Assembly: GCF_022809775.1 (NCBI RefSeq)
Contig: NZ_CP094380.1
Coordinates: forward strand, 1,599,001-1,663,000
DNA: 64,000 nt
Reading direction: 5' to 3'
Origin: Pseudodesulfovibrio tunisiensis
GTDB lineage: Bacteria; Desulfobacterota; Desulfovibrionia; Desulfovibrionales; Desulfovibrionaceae
A program made the position numbers and the translations under genes. Shown here in pieces: positions 58,869 to 64,000 of this stretch. The notes below the pieces were generated by a model that ran no database searches, was not told where the DNA came from, and saw only the letters and a list, made by a program, of their open reading frames with translations. Position 1 is the first letter of the stretch. Every line of letters begins with the position of its first letter.

Positions 58869-59401
58869 AATTCCTCGATCACATCCGCAGCCCGGTCCAG
58901 ATCGTCCACCACATGATCGGCCACATCCGCGCATCGCGCCTCGTGCGCCGCGCCCTTGCCCGTGCGCACCAGAATGGTGGCGCTCCCGGTATTCCTGCCC
59001 AGCAGGATGTCGCTCTCCTTGTCCCCGATCATCACGCATTCACGCGGATCGAATCCAAGGACCTCGACAGCCTGTTTCATGAGTCCGGGGGCAGGTTTGC
59101 GACAGTCGCAGGCCTCTTCCGGGGCATGCGGGCAATAGAATGAGCCGTCGAATTCCACGCCATGCGGCCGAAGCAGGTCGAAAAGCCGCTGGTTCACGGC
59201 CCTGACCGAATCATGGTCGAAATATCCCCGGCCCACACCGCTCTGGTTGGAAAGCAGAATCAGGCCGAACCCCATGGACCGCATCCGGGCCAGTCCCGAA
59301 GCCGCGCCGGGCAGCAGTTCCACTTCATCGGGATCATGCAGGTAGTGCTTGTCCACCATGATCGTGCCATCGCGGTCCAGCAGGATGAATCGTTTTGCCA
59401 T
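58859..59401 (-). CDS. gmhB: GmhB, D-glycero-D-manno-heptose-1,7-bisphosphate 7-phosphatase
   Basis: 180 residues of the HAD superfamily. LLDRDGTIMVDKHYL holds the nucleophile and acid aspartates, ILLSNQSGVGRGYF the second motif, and CPHAPEEACDCRKP the Cys/His zinc loop that marks GmhB. MIGDKESDILLGRNTG is motif IV. It makes ADP-heptose precursors for LPS, matching the heptosyltransferase-like gene at 10.2 kb. Its ATG abuts the pdxA stop. Confidence 0.92.
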   Translation of the reverse strand: MAKRFILLDRDGTIMVDKHYLHDPDEVELLPGAASGLARMRSMGFGLILLSNQSGVGRGYFDHDSVRAVNQRLFDLLRPHGVEFDGSFYCPHAPEEACDCRKPAPGLMKQAVEVLGFDPRECVMIGDKESDILLGRNTGSATILVRTGKGAAHEARCADVADHVVDDLDRAADVIEEFYR

Positions 59402-60421
59402 TTACCCGTCCTGTCTTTCGGTCAGCAGCCGGACCATGTCCAAGGCGGAATGAAAGCTTTCGGTGGAGGCCTTGCCCGTGCCCGCGATGTCGTACCCGGT
59501 GCCGTGATCCGGCGAGGTGCGCGGATATGGCAGGCCGAGGGTCACGTTCACGGCCTGACTGAAATGCGCCAGCTTGAGCGGAGCCAATCCCTGATCATGA
59601 TACATGGCGAGCACGGCGGAATACTGGCCTCGCGCCGCGAAATGGAAAATGGTGTCCCCGGGGAACGGGCCTTCCACGTTCATGCCCTCGGCCCGGGCCG
59701 CCTCGATGGCCGGGATGATGGTCTTGCCCTCTTCGCTTCCGATGCATCCGGATTCCCCGGCATGGGGGTTCAGGCCGCACACGGCAATGGGCGCGTCCAG
59801 ACCGAGCCGGGCCGTGAACGCGGCGGTCAGCCGCAGGCAGCGCAGAATGCGTTCACGCGAAATCATGCCCGGGACATCGCAAAGAGGCGGATGCGTGGTG
59901 GCCAGACTGACCCGAAGCATGGGGGCCTGCGGGTTCTCGGGATCATGGCCGCACAGGTGCATGCACACATTGTCCCGGCCCACGCCCAGCTTTTCCGCAA
60001 GGAATTCGGTATGTCCGGGAAACGCGAACCCGGCCTTCTGCAGCATGGCCTTGTTCAGGGGGCAAGTCAGCAGGCCATGACATATCCCGGCCTTGAGCGT
60101 CTCGATGGCCGCGTCCAGACTGACCCCGGCAGCCAGGCCGCCTTCCACCACGGCCTTGCCAAGAGGAAACCCGAGCCGTGCGAGCTGCGGAGGTTCGTAC
60201 AGATATGCGCCAGCTTCCTGCTCCAGCAGGGCCTCGGGAGACTTGAGCACGGAAAAGAACGCGGGCGCGCCCAGCCGCTCCAGTTCGCGGTCGAGCGCCA
60301 GCTTCGGGCCGATGAGCAGCAGCCGCTCGCCTTCAAGAGGCGGATGTTCCGTAAAATGGCGGCAGACCAGTTCCGGGCCCAGGCCGCAGGGATCGCCAAG
60401 AGTGATGCAGAGATTCTTCAC
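59402..60421 (-). CDS. pdxA: PdxA, 4-hydroxythreonine-4-phosphate dehydrogenase
   Basis: 339 residues. LCITLGDPCGLGPELVCRHF at the start and the metal-site motifs GHTEFLAEKLG and NPHAGESGCIGSEE identify PdxA, with AMYHDQGLAPLKLAHF and PYPRTSPDHGTGYDIAG near the C-terminus. It oxidises the threonine derivative in the DXP-dependent vitamin B6 pathway. It is directly coupled to gmhB on the same strand. Confidence 0.96.
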   Translation of the reverse strand: MKNLCITLGDPCGLGPELVCRHFTEHPPLEGERLLLIGPKLALDRELERLGAPAFFSVLKSPEALLEQEAGAYLYEPPQLARLGFPLGKAVVEGGLAAGVSLDAAIETLKAGICHGLLTCPLNKAMLQKAGFAFPGHTEFLAEKLGVGRDNVCMHLCGHDPENPQAPMLRVSLATTHPPLCDVPGMISRERILRCLRLTAAFTARLGLDAPIAVCGLNPHAGESGCIGSEEGKTIIPAIEAARAEGMNVEGPFPGDTIFHFAARGQYSAVLAMYHDQGLAPLKLAHFSQAVNVTLGLPYPRTSPDHGTGYDIAGTGKASTESFHSALDMVRLLTERQDG

Positions 60422-60497
60422 TGTTCCGTCCGTAGTGCGAAGAGGTTGAAAACGACCGCGAAACCATAGTCCCGGCCCTGTGGCGAGTCAAACCGGC

Positions 60498-60962
60498 TCA
60501 GCGCAGATGTTCACGCTGCCGGATGAAGTCGGCCACGATCCGAGCATGGTCGAACACCAGTTCGGGCAGACTGTCCAGAGGATGAACCACGGCCCGCGCC
60601 GCATCGTCCCCGGCGCACAGGGCATCGGGATTCCTCGCCACTGCCGAATACACCACGCTCATGGTGTGATGTCTGGGATCGCGCGCCGGGTCGGAATACA
60701 CGCCAAGCAGTCCGGTCAGGATCACGTCCAGCCCGGTTTCCTCGCGCGCCTCGCGCACGGCCGCGTTCTCGCAGGTCTCGCCGTAGTCCACGAATCCGCC
60801 GGGCAGGGCCCAGCCGTGCGGCGGGTTGGCCCGTTCCACCAGCACGACGCCTTCCCGTCCGTCGGACAGTTCCATCAGAATCACGGCGTCCACGGTGGGA
60901 ACCGGGTTCCTGTACATTTCCACGGGATGCCCGCAGGCCGGGCACGGTTTGGAATAGGTCAC
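60498..60962 (-). CDS. Nudix hydrolase with an N-terminal zinc-ribbon half
   Basis: 154 residues. The Nudix box GGFVDYGETCENAAVREAREE (from ~residue 55; spacing G-x5-E-x7-REUxEE) is intact. The N-terminal CPACGHPV could bind metal together with other cysteines, as in NudC-like proteins, but a second pair is not obvious. It would hydrolyse a nucleotide diphosphate; the substrate is not clear. It lies 76 bp before pdxA on the same strand. Confidence 0.88.
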   Translation of the reverse strand: MTYSKPCPACGHPVEMYRNPVPTVDAVILMELSDGREGVVLVERANPPHGWALPGGFVDYGETCENAAVREAREETGLDVILTGLLGVYSDPARDPRHHTMSVVYSAVARNPDALCAGDDAARAVVHPLDSLPELVFDHARIVADFIRQREHLR

Positions 60963-61036
60963 GTCAGCCTCCTCACGGCATGCAGTTCACGCACAGGTGT
61001 GCCGCCATTCCGCAGTCGAGTCAAACGCCTGAAAAA

Positions 61037-61075
61037 CGAAAAGGCTTTTCAGGAAGTCCTGAAAAGCCGTTTTCG
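61037..61075 (-). terminator. Long palindromic terminator downstream of the REC-REC kinase
   Basis: CGAAAA/TTTTCG and GGCTTTTCAGG/CCTGAAAAGCC arms, one mismatch, AAGT loop, with T-rich flanks on both strands. It lies in the 325-bp gap 60963-61287 between the kinase end and the Nudix start. Nothing else credible was seen in that gap; a plus-strand open frame there lacks a ribosome site and family match. Confidence 0.7.
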
Positions 61076-61287
61076 TGCTTGATCGTGCAAAAGAAGGAAG
61101 TAAGGATGATCTGTTTCTAGCATTCTGCGTGCCAAAACATGGACAACACCATGAAAAACATTTTTATCATTTTATTTCAGAGTATTAAGAAAAAAGAAAA
61201 CGGCTTGGCATCGGTCGGAACAATGCGGACAGCGTACAAAAATTTCAACCGCTTTTCCGAAACCCGGCAACTGCGTCACCTCGAAGT

Positions 61288-62784
61288 TCAATTTTTTTCA
61301 CCCGCGGTTTCCCTGTCCAAAGGCAGGCTGAAGAAAAAACAGGCACCCTTGCCGTATTCGCTCTCCACCCAGACCTTGCCGCCATGCTCCTCCACGATCC
61401 GCCGGACAATGGACAATCCCAGTCCGGTACTGGACTCCCCGGCCGTGGGCCGCACGCTGGTCTTGCCGAAACTCGCGAACAGATTGTCCTCCTCGCCGGG
61501 CGGGATACCCTCTCCCTGATCACACACGGAACAGACAAGGTCTGCCCCCTCACCATGCAGCGAAACCCGAACCGTGCCACCGGCCGGAGAGAATTTCAGG
61601 GCATTGGACAGCAGGTTGTCCACGACCTGCCCCATCCGGCGTTCATCGAACAGGAATTCGGGCAATGGCTCGAATTCCTGTTCCAGTCTGATGTTCTTCT
61701 GTCGCGCTCCCACGGTGTGGACGCGAAGCCGGAACTCGACCATGCGGGTGAAGTCCTGCTCGCGCCGAAGCAGCTTGAGCTGGCCGGACTCGATCACCGA
61801 GATGTCGAGCAGATCGTTGACCATGCTGTTCATGTGGCGGTTGGCAGTATGAATGTACTCGATGACCTCGCGCTGATCCTCGTTCAGTTCGCCGCACAGC
61901 CCTTCCATGAGCATCTTGGAAAACCCGTGAATCCCGTTGATCGGGCTGCGAAGGTCGTGGGCAGCCATGCCCAGAAAACGGTTCCGCAACTCCCCGAGTT
62001 CCCGGAGTTCGGCCACCTGTTCCAGCATCTGGGCCGAATGGGTCACGCGACAGTTGAATTCCTCGGCCTCGAACGGCTTGGAAAGAAAATCGTCGGCCCC
62101 GGCCTTGATGAACCGGGCCGCAAGAAGCGGATCATCCAGATGGGACACCCCGATCAGGGAAAGAGGGCGGGCCGGAAACCGCTTGCGTATGACCGAGGTC
62201 AGTTCCACGCCCTTCATGCCCGGCATCTCCTGATCCACCAGCACCACGGAAATGGACGAATCCGCATCCAGCGCAGCCAGCGCGCCTTCCGCATCCTCGG
62301 CCACCACGGCGCGGAACATCTGGCGGTGCAGCAGCCCGGTCATGGAATGCCGCGAGGAATCCGAATCATCCACCACGAGCACGGTCACGTCCCGATTGCG
62401 AAACAGCCGCTCCACGTATTCAAGGAGCATGTCCACGGCAAAACTGTCCTTGACCACGTAATCGATCACGCCCGAGGACATCACGCGCTGCCGGGTGGTT
62501 TCATTGAAGTCCGAAGTGAAGACAAGGGAAGGAATGCCCATGTCGCAGAACAGGGGCACGATCTCTCCGTCCTGCGCATCCGGCAGGATCAGATCGAGTA
62601 TGGCGAGGAAGATGCGATCCTGAAAGGCAAGCGCCAAGGTCCGGGCCTGGGCAAGGCTTTCCGCAGTCCGCACGTCGAAACGGCCGGAAACGGCAAGTCT
62701 CCGCTCCAGTTCCGCGACAATGGACCTGCTGTCCTCCACCAGAAGGATGATCGGAAGATCGGGTTTTCCGGGCTCGTACCGCAT
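61288..62784 (-). CDS. REC-REC-histidine kinase hybrid without a membrane sensor
   Basis: 498 residues. Two receiver domains (1-125 with LLVEDSRS and acceptor Asp in ILDLILPD; ~130-250 with VVDDSDSSRH and Asp in LVDQEMPG) come before a kinase core: H-box GMAAHDLRSPINGIHGFS, N-box DNLLSNALKFS, G-boxes at DQGEGI and SSTGLGLSI. No membrane helices or other sensor domain. Input would come from other kinases through the receivers, and output through the kinase. No partner is adjacent. Confidence 0.9.
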   Translation of the reverse strand: MRYEPGKPDLPIILLVEDSRSIVAELERRLAVSGRFDVRTAESLAQARTLALAFQDRIFLAILDLILPDAQDGEIVPLFCDMGIPSLVFTSDFNETTRQRVMSSGVIDYVVKDSFAVDMLLEYVERLFRNRDVTVLVVDDSDSSRHSMTGLLHRQMFRAVVAEDAEGALAALDADSSISVVLVDQEMPGMKGVELTSVIRKRFPARPLSLIGVSHLDDPLLAARFIKAGADDFLSKPFEAEEFNCRVTHSAQMLEQVAELRELGELRNRFLGMAAHDLRSPINGIHGFSKMLMEGLCGELNEDQREVIEYIHTANRHMNSMVNDLLDISVIESGQLKLLRREQDFTRMVEFRLRVHTVGARQKNIRLEQEFEPLPEFLFDERRMGQVVDNLLSNALKFSPAGGTVRVSLHGEGADLVCSVCDQGEGIPPGEEDNLFASFGKTSVRPTAGESSTGLGLSIVRRIVEEHGGKVWVESEYGKGACFFFSLPLDRETAGEKN

Positions 62785-62889
62785 GCTTTCCCTCCTGGGA
62801 TTCCCATGCAGAATAGCCTGTCGGCGAATTCTTGAACAGCAGGTTATAAAAAGACGAACACCTGCCCGGAATTCACGTGCGAATCCACG

Positions 62890-62928
62890 AAAAGAACCGG
62901 AACCCGACGCACACGCGTCCGGTCCCGG
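62890..62928 (-). terminator. Terminator after tsaC
   Basis: On the minus strand: 14-base arms starting CCGGGACC and ending TTCCGG, one wobble and one mismatch, GTGT loop, then TTCTTTT. It lies 28 bp after the tsaC stop. Confidence 0.7.
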
Positions 62929-62955
62929 CTCTGCAAGCCATTGTGTTGTGCGGCA

Positions 62956-63606
62956 TCAGGAAAAAGTGACGGCAAAGCCCTTGTCGCAGAGCTTCTTCAG
63001 GCTCACGGCCCCCTCGCGAAGCAGTTTCAGGCTGGTGGGCCCAAGCACGCGAACCACGGACGAAGCCTTGCCGCCCCGGGGCCACGGCGGATCCAGATAC
63101 GCTGCGCCGCACATGGCGAGCAGTTCCGGATCAATGGCTTCGGGCACGGCGGCCGGAGGATTGCCGCTCAGATTGGCGCTGGTGGCCACCACGGGCCGCT
63201 TCAGACGGCGGGAAAGTTCGCTGGCAAAGGGATGCCCGGACCAGCGGACCGAGGTGTACCCGTCCGCATCGGACACGATGTCCGGCAATTCGGGCCTGGC
63301 CTTGACCAGAATGGACAGGGGACCGGGCCAGAACGCCCGGGCCAGGGAGACCATCTCCTCGGGAGCATGGTCGGTGACGAGCCGCAGCATGTCCAGCCCG
63401 CCGATGATGAGCGGCAGGGGTTTGGATTTGGAGCGCCCCTTGATTTCCGCAACCTTGTTCGCGGCTTCGACGTTGTACGCGTCGCACCCGATGGCGTAGA
63501 GCGTTTCCGTGGGATAAATGACGGCTTCCCCGGCATTCAGCGCTTTCAGTATTTCGTGCACCGCGACCCTCCAGGCGGCTAGTGTTGTTCTGCCTGCAAA
63601 AACCAC
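62956..63606 (-). CDS. tsaC: TsaC/Sua5/YrdC-family L-threonylcarbamoyladenylate synthase
   Basis: 216 residues. The family motifs are intact: AVIYPTETLYAIGCDA, IKGRSKSKPLPLIIG, WPGPLSILVKA, and ATSANLSGNPP. It makes the threonylcarbamoyl-AMP used to modify adenosine-37 in ANN-decoding tRNAs. The start is uncertain; ATG at 63606 is used, and a slightly shorter start is possible. The long Sua5 C-terminal domain is absent. Confidence 0.92.
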   Translation of the reverse strand: MVFAGRTTLAAWRVAVHEILKALNAGEAVIYPTETLYAIGCDAYNVEAANKVAEIKGRSKSKPLPLIIGGLDMLRLVTDHAPEEMVSLARAFWPGPLSILVKARPELPDIVSDADGYTSVRWSGHPFASELSRRLKRPVVATSANLSGNPPAAVPEAIDPELLAMCGAAYLDPPWPRGGKASSVVRVLGPTSLKLLREGAVSLKKLCDKGFAVTFS

Positions 63607-63807
63607 AGGCTGCGCAAAAAGATTCGAATGTCGGGCTGCGGAAGGAATCAGGGCCAGGGTGCGGCCGGCATGCTTTTCCGCTGCATCGCCGCATTCGGGC
63701 CTTTCTGGAGCAGCCTGTTATCCGGCAACTGTATACAGCCGGATGCGTCAGGTTTCAATACCGAAACGCAAAATACTAATGGTCCGCAGCATTCCCGTGC
63801 GCCGAAG

Positions 63808-64000
63808 TCAGCGCCAGGACCATTCCCGGAACTTCTCCTCCAGTTCCTCCTCGGAGAAATCCGGATAATCGAACATGCCTGCGGCATGGCGCTGACGAAA
63901 CGCCTCGTAGAGAATCAGTGCGGCGGCAACCGACACATTCAGGCTCTGGACCATCCCCTGCATCGGGATGTATACTTCGTCAGGCACCAGCTCGGACAGC
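63808..64000 (-). CDS. trmH: TrmH, tRNA (guanosine-2'-O-)-methyltransferase (3' end only)
   Basis: The C-terminal 63 codons lie in the window; the start is beyond the right edge. The sequence YIPMQGMVQSLNVSVAAALI followed by LYEAFRQRHAAG is the conserved AdoMet-binding knot (motif 3) and tail of the SpoU/TrmH family, closest to TrmH. The gap 63607-63807 upstream of tsaC holds a small hairpin near 63719-63744 and no clear gene. Confidence 0.9.
   Translation of the reverse strand, partial: LSELVPDEVYIPMQGMVQSLNVSVAAALILYEAFRQRHAAGMFDYPDFSEEELEEKFREWSWR

Noticed and set aside
61139..61519. Plus-strand open frame in the gap before the REC-REC kinase.
   Set aside because: It overlaps the kinase end, has no Shine-Dalgarno site and matches no family.
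63719..63744. Hairpin between tsaC and trmH as a terminator.
   Set aside because: Seven-bp stem with an 11-base loop and no T-run on either strand.

Overview
The window looks like a chromosomal segment from a member of the Desulfovibrionales (a Desulfovibrio or Pseudodesulfovibrio-type sulfate reducer). The evidence is gene content: a single-chain pyruvate:ferredoxin oxidoreductase, an Rnf complex led by a decaheme cytochrome c, a CcmE with a Cys-x3-Tyr heme motif, a B-type fumarate reductase with one cytochrome b subunit, indolepyruvate:ferredoxin oxidoreductase, and many two-component and sigma-54 regulators. No rRNA, tRNA, CRISPR array, phage or insertion sequence was seen. Species-level identity is inference.

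Layout. 0-3.7 kb (minus): livK-livH-livM-livG branched-chain amino-acid ABC importer, with a leader and a sigma-70 promoter. 3.7-10.1 kb (minus): CNNM/CBS protein followed by the cytochrome c maturation genes ccmE-F-A-B-C-D and a TPR protein. 10.2-13.4 kb: a heptosyltransferase-like gene (plus) and proA (minus), facing each other across a striking 118-bp tandem repeat. 13.7-18.5 kb (plus): a YfgM-like TPR membrane protein, iorA-iorB and a GAF/sigma-54 activator. 18.6-23.5 kb (plus): nadD, a PAS histidine kinase, and a major-facilitator transporter fused to an ApbE flavin transferase.

23.7-49 kb (plus) is an integrated catabolic block. DctB/DctD sense C4-dicarboxylates. A clear -24/-12 promoter then starts frdCAB, fumAB, a malic enzyme and a DASS-family dicarboxylate transporter. 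Next come a decaheme cytochrome and rnfCDGEAB, then pta-ackA and the pyruvate:ferredoxin oxidoreductase. Together they would import malate/fumarate, interconvert malate, fumarate and succinate, make pyruvate, oxidise it to acetyl-CoA, conserve ATP through acetate kinase, and route reduced ferredoxin to the membrane Rnf complex. The Rnf complex is unusual: RnfB carries a C-terminal GltD/NfnB-like FAD-NAD(P) domain, while the RnfC nucleotide-site motif and the RnfD flavinylation threonine look lost.

49-64 kb is mixed: a Cache chemoreceptor, a YgiW-like periplasmic protein, a fusion of cysteine synthase with a cysteinyl-tRNA synthetase-like domain that has lost its catalytic motifs (minus), a motility-associated-factor type glycosyltransferase (plus), periplasmic MsrAB, a tiny membrane protein, an NadB/FrdA-family flavoprotein, gmhB-pdxA, a Nudix hydrolase, a REC-REC-histidine kinase, TsaC/Sua5 and the end of trmH.

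The strongest candidates for new biology are the rewired Rnf complex, the CysK/dead-CysRS fusion, the MFS-ApbE fusion, the 118-bp hairpin repeat array, and the putative DctD control sites.
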